From the NCBI RefSeq assembly GCF_018991925.1, contig NW_024732415.1, positions 2,114,838 to 2,178,837 on the forward strand: 64,000 bases of DNA. Reading direction: 5' to 3'. The notes under the pieces were generated by a model. That model was not told the DNA's origin. It did not search any database and was given only the letters and a program-made list of their open reading frames with translations. This DNA is from Homarus americanus. Taxonomy: Eukaryota > Arthropoda > Malacostraca > Decapoda > Nephropidae. Position 1 is the stretch's first letter. Every line of letters starts with the position of its first letter. This document shows, one piece after another, positions 12,601 to 21,003 of this stretch. The position numbers and the translations under genes were made by a program.

Positions 12601-14069
12601 AACGTAAACATGGGATTTTCTAGAGGTACTGAAGTGAACGATAGAGAAAACAGACGTCTCGGTGAGGGAACTCAAGAAATAAGTTATAGAAACATCTTTC
12701 ATGGGCTATTGAGCGTAATATGAATCGTCTGATTTAACGTTAACATGTTTGACCGTAGTTAGTACAATGTTTCTGAATGTCTTGACGTATTAAGGCTGCA
12801 GAAATTACTATTTTTTTTTAGAATGACACAATTACTGTACAGGGTATGTAAGTAATAAGCTTTTTGGAATTTTGCCTGGCATCACCAAGCTTTACCTTCT
12901 GAATAACAGACTGGGCAAGTATCACGACGACAGCTAGACACCCTGAAGACCCTGCATGGCCCTGACGGCTCACCCATCACCCACAATGCTCGACCCTTAC
13001 AACACCTTCACCACCGTCATGTCCACCTCAGGTAAATCTGCCAGGTGTTCAGATCATCCTCAGGTAAGTCTGCCAGGTGTCCAGATCATCCTCAGGTAAG
13101 TCTGCCAGGTGTACAGATCATCCTCAGGTAAGTCTGCCAGGTGTCCAGATCATCATCAGGTAAGTCTGCCAGGTGTCCAGATCATCATCAGGTAAGTCTG
13201 CCAGGTGTCCAGATCATCCTTAGGTAAGTCTGCCAGGCGTACAGATCATCCTCAGGTAAGTCTGCCAGGTGCCCAGGCCATTCTCAGGTGACCTTGTTGA
13301 CCCTATATACCCAGTTCATCTCCAGCCTTCTCCAGCCTTATTCTGGCTTACAAAATACCACCACAAGTTCATCACAATCTTCATATAACACTCATTATGC
13401 TCAACCTACCAAACGCACCCTAATAGAGCTATAACTACTTGGTACACACCTGTTACTGGGCCCCGCACCTGTTACTGGGCCCCGCACCTGTTACTGGGCC
13501 CCGCTAGCGCGTCTTCTCATAACGTAAACAGTGGCGTAATTTCCCCGGGCCGGGCTGCGTTCCCTGGTAGCCAACCCCCATTTCGAATCCACAAACTCTA
13601 CTTTTTTTCCTCCTCGGGACTTACAAAAATACATATCCATATAAAAAAACTATTCTAAATCACCAAATAGTTGTCTCTGGAGTTCCCCTTACCACATATA
13701 GTCATGTACACTTACAGGTGTTCATTACCTTCCTCAGCCCAGGTAGGAAGATGTCTTTTTCTCTTCCTATTTTAGTAGTGTGCTTTTACTCTATGTAGAA
13801 AAATAAATTTATTGCGTGAACTGTATTTATCGAACTGACAACATCTTAATTTTTATCTTTTTCTTCCTTACAGAGTCAACACGATTGAGGTTGCTCGGGA
13901 GGTTGCCAGATACAGAAGACGGACGTGGGTCACATCAATGAGGTCAAGCAAGTCGAGGGTTGGCTCTTCTTCCTCTGCTTCCAGAGGCGAAGGTCTTTTG
14001 ATACTGTTACTGTTACTACTGATATTTTCATTCTATGGAAAGTATCATTCAAGATATATTCACACTTAA
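1955..14069 (+). CDS. Tandem carbonic anhydrase: active-type domain with poly-Asp/repeat insert, inactive second domain, C-terminal membrane anchor (12 exons)
   Basis: Joining 12 exons (listed separately) keeps phase at every junction and gives about 1133 residues. Residues 1-18 form a signal peptide. Domain 1 (24-282 plus 757-771) has the alpha-carbonic anhydrase landmarks [31 protein letters not shown] and [12 protein letters not shown]. Zinc ligands are His108, His110 and His133; the proton-shuttle His is His77; Glu120 and Thr248 are the gatekeepers. It should interconvert CO2 and bicarbonate outside the cell. An insert (283-756) holds poly-Asp and ten 24-residue repeats. Domain 2 (about 805-1069) has EVQLIHYN like CARP X/XI, but the ligands are Val895, Arg897 and Gln914, so it should not catalyse. 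Residues 1109-1123 are a hydrophobic anchor. The architecture recalls molluscan nacrein, whose carbonic anhydrase domain is also split by a repeat. Main uncertainty: whether exons 6 and 7 belong to one transcript. Confidence 0.82.
2005..2058. repeat. (GT)n microsatellite containing the exon 1 splice donor
   Basis: About 27 uninterrupted GT units begin exactly at the intron 1 donor, so every unit is a potential GT donor dinucleotide. Confidence 0.95.
2231..2378 (+). CDS. Carbonic anhydrase exon 2
   Basis: Residues 17-66: [10 protein letters not shown] and [11 protein letters not shown], the N-terminal signature of alpha-carbonic anhydrases. Cys39 could pair with Cys252, as in extracellular forms. 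Acceptor TTGTAG, donor GGC|GTAAGT. Confidence 0.9.
2987..3207 (+). CDS. Carbonic anhydrase exon 3, zinc site
   Basis: Residues 67-139 with ENTGHSLKV (His77), DSVHFHWG (His108, His110), GSEH (Glu120) and GEMHFVHF (His133). This is the intact catalytic core. Acceptor GCATGAAG, donor GGA|GTAAGT. Confidence 0.92.
4155..4274 (+). CDS. Carbonic anhydrase exon 4
   Basis: Residues 140-179, [19 protein letters not shown], the conserved segment after the third zinc ligand. Acceptor TGTCAG, donor CTAG|GTAAGT, phases fit both neighbours. Confidence 0.9.
4956..5141 (+). CDS. Carbonic anhydrase exon 5
   Basis: Residues 180-241, ending [14 protein letters not shown], the segment that normally precedes [10 protein letters not shown]. 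An Asn-Asn-(Thr)4 stretch offers N-glycosylation (NNTT). Donor CTACAG|GTACAG. Confidence 0.9.
5290..5815 (+). mobile_element. LINE fragment in intron 5 of the carbonic anhydrase gene
   Basis: Broken frames encode a recognisable non-LTR pattern: [17 protein letters not shown] (around 5395-5445), a [18 protein letters not shown] stretch, a Cys-rich knuckle with [10 protein letters not shown] and CSLCAG (5575-5665), then LGD.ISDGGG. Stop codons and frameshifts show a dead copy. The 3' part of what looks like the same family is at 37770-38030. Confidence 0.75.
5816..6245. other. Remainder of intron 5, no gene
   Basis: The short frames here (5822-6080) resemble nothing recognised. A short GT-rich run at 6194-6217 precedes the exon 6 acceptor CGGCAG. 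Confidence 0.5.
6246..7835 (+). CDS. Carbonic anhydrase exon 6: end of domain 1 with poly-Asp and 24-residue repeat insert
   Basis: One 1590-base exon encodes residues 242-771. It opens with [18 protein letters not shown] and SFFSGLRNL, and closes with [16 protein letters not shown], the canonical last strand of the fold. Between them lie short Asp runs (283-289 and around 338-343), the long Asp/Glu tract (355-416), a His/Lys-containing linker, two diverged PVQP-type units (from residue 445), ten near-identical 24-residue units (494-733) and one more diverged unit. The exon remains open for its full length with no stop despite being repetitive. Donor TTCAG|GTGCGT. Confidence 0.9.
6583..6768 (+). 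repeat. (GAT)n/(GAC)n coding microsatellite, poly-Asp with scattered Glu
   Basis: In the carbonic anhydrase frame these bases encode about 62 residues, nearly all Asp with Glu at intervals (GAT to GAG changes). The other frames give poly-Met, poly-Ile or poly-Ser shadows. Long acidic runs bind calcium in known mineral-matrix proteins. Confidence 0.93.
7000..7719 (+). repeat. Ten 72-bp coding repeats in carbonic anhydrase exon 6
   Basis: Ten units of exactly 72 bases (24 residues: [17 protein letters not shown] plus HKHNSSS) are nearly base-identical; the last differs by a few bases (HKHK for HKHN). Each unit has four His, several Lys/Glu and a Ser cluster, so it could bind metal ions. Unit-multiple-of-three length preserves the frame whatever the copy number. 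Confidence 0.95.
8040..8330. repeat. Dispersed repeat, copy 2 of 3 (intron 6)
   Basis: Shares GTAACACATA, TAAATCTACAGAGATCAACATGAGAT and GAGCGTAATATGAATC phrases with 12520-12760 and, for its first half, with 1480-1640. Confidence 0.55.
8743..9031 (+). CDS. Carbonic anhydrase exon 7: linker and start of domain 2
   Basis: Residues 772-868. The phase matches exon 6 exactly (AG|T gives Ser772). A Cys-containing linker is followed by a carbonic-anhydrase-like start: [19 protein letters not shown] (compare QSPVDI) and ANDGRVLK (compare NNGHxxxV; the proton-shuttle His is lost). There is no signal peptide and no good start codon, which argues for fusion to domain 1. Acceptor TTTTGTCAG, donor CAAG|GTAGTC. 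Confidence 0.72.
9583..9807 (+). CDS. Carbonic anhydrase exon 8: degenerate zinc-site region of domain 2
   Basis: Residues 869-943. [13 protein letters not shown] aligns with FHFHWG...GSEH and [11 protein letters not shown] with AELHLVHWN. The zinc ligands are replaced by Val895, Arg897 and Gln914. EVQLIHYN followed by [12 protein letters not shown] is the pattern of CARP X/XI. Acceptor CCTAG, donor CAG|GTAAGA. Confidence 0.88.
10534..10644 (+). CDS. Carbonic anhydrase exon 9 (domain 2)
   Basis: Residues 944-980, [21 protein letters not shown] and on. Acceptor ATCCAG. Two in-phase donors are possible: after GAG at 10644 or after AAG at 10650, changing the product by two residues. Confidence 0.7.
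11159..11302 (+). CDS. Carbonic anhydrase exon 10 (domain 2)
   Basis: Residues 981-1028. [21 protein letters not shown] aligns with [21 protein letters not shown], but the SLTTPPC active-site loop has become AFPHLYC, removing the key Thr. Acceptor ACCAG, donor CATG|GTATAC. Confidence 0.8.
12520..12760. repeat. Dispersed repeat, copy 3 of 3 (intron 10)
   Basis: Diverged copy of 8040-8330, with GGTAACACATACAGTCATTC, ACAGACGTCTCGG and GAGCGTAATATGAATC. The rest of this 1.6-kb intron shows nothing recognisable. Confidence 0.55.
12910..13031 (+). CDS. Carbonic anhydrase exon 11: last strands of domain 2
   Basis: Residues 1029-1068. [12 protein letters not shown] and [16 protein letters not shown] correspond to the canonical VSxxQLxxFRxL and NxRPxQPLxxRxV, so the second fold is complete. 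Donor CTCAG|GTAAAT. Reading on past the donor reaches a stop at once (AGG TAA). Confidence 0.82.
13023..13290 (+). repeat. About 32-bp minisatellite made of duplicated splice donors
   Basis: About eight copies of a CTCAGGTAAGTCTGCCAGGT-type unit start at the exon 11 donor. The true donor reads CTCAG|GTAAAT; the copies read CAG|GTAAGT, a better consensus. The unit appears to have spread from the exon-intron junction itself. Confidence 0.9.
13447..13503. repeat. 19-bp tandem repeat, 3 copies
   Basis: CACCTGTTACTGGGCCCCG is repeated three times, within intron 11. Confidence 0.85.
13874..14069 (+). CDS. Carbonic anhydrase exon 12: basic stalk and membrane segment
   Basis: Residues 1069-1133 and stop TAA. 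An Arg/Ser-rich stalk precedes [15 protein letters not shown] (1109-1123) and a short tail ending RYIHT. The tail after the hydrophobic run favours a transmembrane anchor over a GPI signal. Acceptor CTTACAG. A candidate poly(A) signal AATAAA is at 14293-14298. Confidence 0.75.
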
Positions 14070-15117
14070 GAGTTCTCGAGACATAGTTAAAAGGTTACAT
14101 TGACTGGAATGGATATATACAGGCAGTCTTCTACTTATGACAGGGATACATTTCTGGACCCTGATCATAAGTCGATTTGTTTGAAAGTCAGAACAGTGTT
14201 AATTCCATAGTTTAGGATAGGTTAAAGCGCAAACCCTGCCCATACAAAACCAGAATAATATCCCATACATAACAAATAATGTAAATACTGTAAATAAAGT
14301 GATGTTAAACAATACAGAATTATGAAAATACTGGGACGGTCGTCACTTGGGGACTGCCTGTATACCGGTACTGTATATATTGATTATATGTCTTGGTCAA
14401 TCGGTATGTAACATATCCATTACTGTTGTTGTTGTTGCTATAATGTTATTACTGCACTTCAACAATGAAGGTCTTTAAGAACAGAGCAAGGTTAGTAATA
14501 CACTAGTCCAACAATGACAATATAGTTTGAGAGATAGAACTCCGTGTCCATAAATAATCCTTTGTTTTATTGTGTATATAGTTTGTTTTGTAGTTTTAGG
14601 AAGTGTTATTACATGTTAGCACAGCTAGCCCTCGTTTATCACAAATTCGAATATAAATTTATCGTAGTTTTAGTTTTATAATAAAAATACCCGATTATCG
14701 CAATGTTTCATTTTTTGCAATGCTGTCATAAGATTACTGCAGACTATACGCACGAAAAATTCCAGCAGAGCAGCAACCAACAAGAACCTTGTGCATGTGG
14801 ATCATATGGAGACAGGCGTCAGCCATCAGCTGATGCACGGCCGTGAGTGGGAGAACATGCAACACTTGGCAATAAATTACTAATTGTTAACCACAAGTTA
14901 TTTATAGTAAGTAATAGTTATGAGCTCCCATGATTAAAAACTGTGTGTTCCGGACTAAGACAAGTGAAGGACAGCCATCTCTAGGGGCGTGGAAGCCGAC
15001 AAGTTTGTCACAGCTTTCACCTGTATATTAAGAGGTCAGACAGATAACCTCTAGCCTTGCTGCGAGCTTCACCCCTCCACCTCCCTTTACACATTGCTTC
15101 TAATAGAAAGTTAGTAA
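14070..15117. other. Intergenic, 3' flank of the carbonic anhydrase gene
   Basis: Candidate poly(A) signal at 14293-14298. Otherwise AT-rich sequence with no gene or repeat recognised. Confidence 0.5.
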
Positions 15118-15200
15118 TGGTTGGTAGTTTAGTGCATTTGACTCACAACGGATAGATTTACTGTTCGATCCCGGACAGGGCTAGAACCTAGGCATCTGCT
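15118..15200 (+). repeat. Possible tRNA-derived SINE head
   Basis: A box A-like TAGTTTAGTGCA lies about 40 bases before a box B-like GTTCGATCCCGG, the arrangement of a tRNA-type RNA polymerase III promoter. No tRNA cloverleaf is evident. Confidence 0.35.
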
Positions 15201-15512
15201 GCCTCTGTTTACCGAGCTGTGGGTATGTTAGTCGACTGTTGTGGGTCTCATCCTGAAGAATGATCAGTGCTATAACATCTGAGGAACGTCACCAAAAACG
15301 TGGGATGCAAGTCCTCTCAAGGGCAAATGTGGGCATAAACCAGTGACATATCACAAATTCGCACATTGTGAGGGTTTTTTAAATAAATGAGGACTACCTA
15401 TGCTGTATGTATGAACACCTTATACGCTTTATGATCCCATTCATAAGTCAGAAGCTCCCAGGAGAGAAATTTTTGTTTATCCGGGACACTTGACAGTTGG
15501 TACAACAGCTTA

Positions 15513-15514
15513 TA

Positions 15515-15594
<80 letters not shown>

Positions 15595-15653
15595 TTTATA
15601 ATAATAATATTTATAATAATAATAATAGTAATAATAATAATAATAAAAATAGT
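15513..15653. repeat. (AT)n followed by (AAT)n microsatellite
   Basis: About 20 AT units pass directly into an interrupted AAT/TAA array. Confidence 0.95.
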
Positions 15654-17037
15654 AATGGAAGTATTACGCTTATGCTGACCGTGGAAGCCAACTTTTTGTT
15701 TGGTTGTGGACTAGTTTAGTGACGTAAGAGCGGATCGTTGACGAAGCTTCGAAACTCATGACTATCTTTCGTTAATAATTATCAGTTTTATTAGCTAATG
15801 GTGGATAGAAGTGATTTAAAAAAATTAATGAGATTATAGATGACGGACCAATCCTGTATGGTGTTCTTTCCGCCGTCCAGTCAATTATTTTCATATGAAT
15901 CAGTAAAGCGAACCAATGAATTAAGGAATCGAAGCACCTCGGGTTCGCCACTTGCCAGTGAACATTAGAGGTACGGCAGTGGTGGCGGCAACATGTGTGT
16001 GTGTGTGTGTGTGTGTGGTCATACAGTATTTGATCACTATTTCCATGTTTTACGTTTGCTGTTTGTGTATTACCTCGTGTTTGTGGTAGCAGACAAGCAA
16101 GGGGCAAGAAACCATCTGCTTCTTCCTCAGCGAGAAGGGCAGCAAGGAGGGCTATTAGTTCCGCCTGAGTGGAGGATGCCCCGTCAGAAACTATATATGG
16201 TAAGCAAAAATACTCAGCCTTTGGATACGCCCCTAGTAACCACGCCACTAGCAACTACGCGTGTATTATCATTTTATATTTAGCCTTTCATCCAGAGGTT
16301 TGCCACTGAGGGAGTTAGTATGACTGAACATTCATAAATAGTAAATAAGGAACTCTGAGGTAGGTTATTATTGCACGGGGACGAAGCCATAATGTGGGGT
16401 GAAATGAAACCTAACCTAACCCCTGTAATTCAAACCAATTTCCTTCGACCTTTCCTCTGACCACTGCTTCATCTCTCGTGCCGTGTGAACAGGGCAGTTA
16501 TCAAAGAAGTGAACAATATTCATCAAACATAATTTGTTAACACTTATATCATGAATTGGAGCCTTCATATAGGTGAAAATGCTCGACATAGAAAAATAAA
16601 ATAGGCGAGTGTGGAGGCACGGATGGTGGGCAGCCTCCAGCAGCTCGAGGCAAACGTCAGAGATGATGATGGGTAATGTAAACTGTTGTACACTGAAGAG
16701 GAAAAATAAGAGATAACTGTATTATATACTGATGGAAAAAAGAACAAAATATTGGTATTGAGGGAAAGGTGTTTGTTGATCAAGTAACCCAAATTAAGGA
16801 GCACATTTCAGTATTAATAGTATGGATAGATCTACGTAGTATTAGTTAAGGGCTGCAAATTGGTGCCATCTTTTACTGTAATAATACAAGACTAATACCA
16901 TATGTTGGAGTTTGATAAACTATATATAGGAGCAACTTTTCTAGACTATTACAAATTCTAAATTGCAATTTAAAATATGTATACCCTTTTTGACCCGATC
17001 TAATGTTGACACTGGTGTATATACTATTCAACACAGT
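15654..17037. other. Intergenic, no gene
   Basis: A GT run at 15993-16017 and a CCTAACCTAACC motif at about 16410. The 160-codon minus-strand frame at 15772-16254 crosses the microsatellite and resembles nothing known. Confidence 0.5.
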
Positions 17038-17105
17038 ATGGTGGCTCACTGGCAAGGTACCTGTTGTGGATGATGGAGGCCTCGGGTTCGACTGCCAGAT
17101 GGACT
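17038..17105 (+). repeat. Possible tRNA-derived SINE fragment
   Basis: TGGCTCACTGGC (box A-like) and GGGTTCGACTGCC (box B-like) are about 45 bases apart. It joins directly to the retrotransposon fragment that follows. Confidence 0.35.
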
Positions 17106-17370
17106 GAAGTCGTGTTGAACTGGACAAGGCAGAGACAGGATTTTGAATGGTTCGTAAGTAAAATTTATGTCTTACCAGTGACGTTGGAGCTGGTGCAATG
17201 GAATTACTCTACTATAGTGAAAGAAGCTGTGGCTCTGCTTATGGCACTGGAAAAGTTTAACTTATATCTTGGCAACACCTACCAGAGAATTGTAGTTTAC
17301 AGTGACCATAATTTATTACAGTTTAGAAGTCGAATGAAAAACAAGAATCGGAGACTTAATAGATGGTGAT
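17106..17370 (+). mobile_element. LTR retrotransposon (Gypsy-type) RNase H fragment
   Basis: The frame ending at 17369 contains YSTIVKEAVALLMALEKF, then YLGNTYQRIVVYSDHNLLQF and KNKNRRLNRW. These match the RNase H region that follows the Gypsy reverse transcriptase (YSTxEKEALAxV, VxTDHxxLxxL, RLxRW). No LTRs or other domains are present; it stops just before the minisatellite. Confidence 0.85.
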
Positions 17371-17379
17371 TAACTCTGC

Positions 17380-18225
17380 AGGGAAGGACTTGGTATGTTG
17401 TGTAGGAGTGAGGAAAGGACTTGGTATTAGGAGTGAGGGATGGACTTGGTATGTTGTGTTGGAGTGAAGGCAGGACTTGGTATGTTGTTTAGGAGTGAGG
17501 GATGGACTTTATATGTTGTGTAAGAGTGAGGGAAGGACTTGCTATGTTGTGTAAGAGTGAGGGAAGGACTTGGTATGTTGTTTAGGAGTGAGAGATGGAC
17601 TTGTAGTATTGTGTAGGAGTCAGGGAAGGACGTGCAGTGTGGTATAGGAGTAAGGGAAGGTCTTGTAGTATTGTGTAGGAGTGAGGGAAGGACATTGTAT
17701 TATTGTGTAGGGGTGAGGGAAGGACTTGTAGTATTGTGTAGAAGTTAGGGAAGGACTTGTAATTTTGTGTAGGAGTGAGGGAAGGACTTGTAGTATTGTG
17801 TAGGAGTGAGGGATGGACTTGGTATGTTGTGTAGGAGTGAGGGAAGGACTTGGTATGTTGTGTGAAGTGAGGGATGGACTTGTAGTATTGTGTGGAAGTG
17901 AGGGATGGACTTGTAGTATTGTGTGGAAGTGAGGGATGGACTTGGTGTACTGTGTAGGAGTGAGTGATGGACTTGTAGTATTGTGTAGAGTGAGGGAAGC
18001 AATTGTAGTATTGTGTAGGAGTGAGGGAAGGACTTGTAGTATTGTGTAGAAGTGAGGGAAGGACTTCCAGTATTGTGAAGGCATGAGGGATCGACCAGGT
18101 ATGTTGTGTAGGAGTAAGTGAAGGACTTGTAGTATTGTGTAGGAGTGAGGGAAGGACTTGGTACGTTGTGTAGGAGTGAGGGAGGGTCTTGTAGTATTGT
18201 GTAGGAGTGAGGGATGAAGTAGGAG
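17380..18225. repeat. Minisatellite block 1, about 31-bp unit
   Basis: Tandem units of the form GGAGTGAGGGAAGGACTTG plus GTATGTTGTGTA or TAGTATTGTGTA. The plus strand has very few cytosines. The antisense strand lacks stops in all frames, which produces spurious Ser/Pro/Leu/Thr-rich frames. Confidence 0.97.
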
Positions 18226-18868
18226 AGAGAGAATTTCGTAGCAAATGCTCTATCTCATTCACCAGACTGAAAATAAAACACAAGTGTTTTTTCTTTGGGG
18301 AGGGAGTTTTAGAAGGCACTGAATATATTTGATTATGGTAGGACTATATTTTATATATGTTCCTGTATGTAAACATTGTCTAGTATGTTATATATATTAT
18401 TAAGAATGGTGGAGATGATATAAGAGTCATTATAGTGTTTACCCTGTTGTTGTTGTGACCACTCGTGACTTGTGACTTGACTAGTGGTAAATTCTGATAA
18501 AGAGGAGTGCTGGCATAACAGTATGAAGAAAGAGTGATTTTAATTCCGCCCTGCAATATATCAAAAAATATATTTTTGGTTAATAAATTTCACCAGGTAT
18601 TAACACAAAATACTACTCCAGGAGGATGAGGACCATAACTTGGTGTACAGATGACGAGGCAACATCAAGATGGACAAGAGAAACGATCAAGAGTACAGTA
18701 AAGGATGAACATTCTCTAAATAACTCAGTCTACCAAACATGACAGGAAGTTGTATTGTATATATGTAAGTGTTGGTTAAATACGTCCACATAAATACTAT
18801 AACAGATTATAACAGTGTGTTGAAATCTTATCTACTGACTATTGTAGAGATAGTGTAGCACTGTAGGA
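18226..18868. repeat. Duplicated unique segment inside the satellite, copy A
   Basis: Non-satellite sequence from GAGAGAATTTCGTAGC to GTAGCACTGTAGGAG recurs at 19905-21003 with high identity. Copy A lacks about 400 bases present in copy B (around 20104-20523). No gene seen. Confidence 0.9.
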
Positions 18869-19904
18869 GGAGGAAAGAACAAGCAATATGGAGTGAGGGA
18901 GACATGCTGTGATGTGTAGGAGTGAGGAAGGACATGGTGTGTAGGAGTAAGGAAGGACATGAAGTGTTGTGTAGGAGTGAGGAAGGACATGAAGTGATGT
19001 GTAGGAGTGAGGGAAGGACATGAAGTGTTGTGTAGGAGTGAGGAAAGGACATGAAGTGATGTGTAGGAGTGAGGAAAGGACATGAAGTGTTGTGTAGGAG
19101 GAGGGAAGGACATGAAGGATGTGTCGGAGTGAGGGAAGGACATGAAGTGATGTGTAGGAGTGAGGGAAGGACATGAAGTGTTGTGTAGGAGGAGGAAAGG
19201 ACATGAAGTGATGTGTAGGAGGAGGAAAGGACATGAAGTGTTGTGTAGAGTAGGGAAGGACATGAAGTGATGTGTAGGAGGAGGAAAGGACATGCAGGGT
19301 TGTGTAGGGAAGAAGTGTTGTGTAGGAGGAGGGAAGGACATGCAGGGTTGTGTGGAGGAGGGAGGAAGGACTTGCAGGGTTGTGTAGGAGTGAGGGAAGG
19401 ACTTGCAGGGTTGTGTAGGGAGTTAAGGAAGGACATGCAGGGTGTGTAGGAGTGAGAGAAGGACTCATGGGGTTGTAGGGAGGAGGGGCAGGACTTGTGG
19501 GTTATGTAGGAGTGAGGGAAGGACTAGGTGTTGTTGAGGAGGGAAGGACTTGTAGTGTGCTTGGTAGTGTTGGGGCGAGGGGAAGGACCCAGAGGGTTGT
19601 GTAGGGAGTGAGGGAAGGATCTGCAGTTGTGCAGAAGTGAGGGAAGGATGCAGCAGGGGGATGGACTTGGTATGTTGTGTGGGAGTGAGGGAAGGACTTG
19701 CAGTATTGTGTAGGAGTGAGGGATGGACTTGGGATGTTGTGTAGGCGTGAGGGAAGGACTTGGTATGTTGTGTGGGAGTGAAGGATGGACTTGTAGTATT
19801 GTGTAGGAATGGGGGATGAACTTGTAGTATTGTGTAGGAGTGAGGGATGAACTTGTAGTATTGTGTAGGAGTGAGGGATGGACTTGGTATGTTGTGTAGG
19901 AGCG
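18869..19904. repeat. Minisatellite block 2
   Basis: Same family; the first half is dominated by a GGACATGAAGTGTTGTGTAGG variant that is rare elsewhere in the window, the second half by CTTGCAGGGTTGTGT and GTATTGTGTAGG variants. Confidence 0.97.
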
Positions 19905-21003
19905 AGAGAATTTCGTAGCAAATGCTCTATCTCATTCACCAGATTGAAAATAAAGCACAGGTGTTTTATGTTTGGGGAGGGAGCTTTATAAGTCACTGAA
20001 TATATTTGATTGAGAGGTAATTACACTGCTTCTTCTGTAGGTAGGACTATATTTTATATATGTTCCTGTATGTAAACATTGTCTAGTATGTTATATATAT
20101 TAATTTATAATAAGTATGTAAAACGTAAATCAGCTTAACGTTGTGCTATTATTAGGGAAAATAGTATGGTAATTGGCGGCATGGTATCCAAATTGTGTGG
20201 GTCACGGCAAGTGCTGGGAGGTAGACGAGCCTGGCTGGTGATAGTGTGTGGTGCAAATGTGGTACAATTGGTCTGGACTCAGGATATATTGTATTTATAC
20301 GGAGATAAGTGGTGTATACTTTTGTACTTTTCTAGTGTATGGTGAGGCTGAGGTTCGGGTTTGGGTTAATTTACGCTGTGGTCATCTGTACTGTACTTAA
20401 ATTGTTCCTTTACTTGACATTTGTTTGTGGTCTCTTAACTTTATAATGCTAAGTTAAGCATTTAATGATTCATCTTCAACATGATACCTATATTTTGAGT
20501 TAATCTGAGGGTTATTATTGAGAATTTGGTGGAGATAATATAAGAGTCATTATAGTGTTTACCCTGCTTGTTGTTGTGACCACTCGTGTGACTTGTGACT
20601 TGACTAGTCGTAAATTCTTGATAAAGAGGAGACCTGGCATAACAGTATGAAGAAAGAGTGATTTTAATTCTTGTCGCCCTGCTATATATACAAAAAAAGT
20701 ATTTTTGGTTAATAAAATTTTAATTTCACAGGTATTAACAGAAAATACTACTCCAGGGAGGATGAGGACCATAACTTGGTGTACAGATGACGAGGCAACA
20801 TCAAGATGGACAAGAGAAACGATCAAGAGTACAGTAAAGGATGAACATTCTCTAAATAACGCAGTCTACCAAACATGACAGGAAGTTGTATTGTATATAT
20901 TTAAGTGTTGGTTAAATACGTCCACATAAATGCTACAACAGATTATAACAGTGTGTTGAAATCTAATCTACTGACCACTGTAGAGATACTGTAGCACTGT
21001 AGG
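19905..21003. repeat. Duplicated unique segment inside the satellite, copy B
   Basis: Longer copy of 18226-18868. Together with a neighbouring satellite block it forms a segmental duplication of about 1.7 kb. No gene seen. Confidence 0.9.

Noticed and set aside
15772..16254. 160-codon minus-strand frame
   Set aside because: Crosses a GT microsatellite and has no recognisable motif, signal or splice context.
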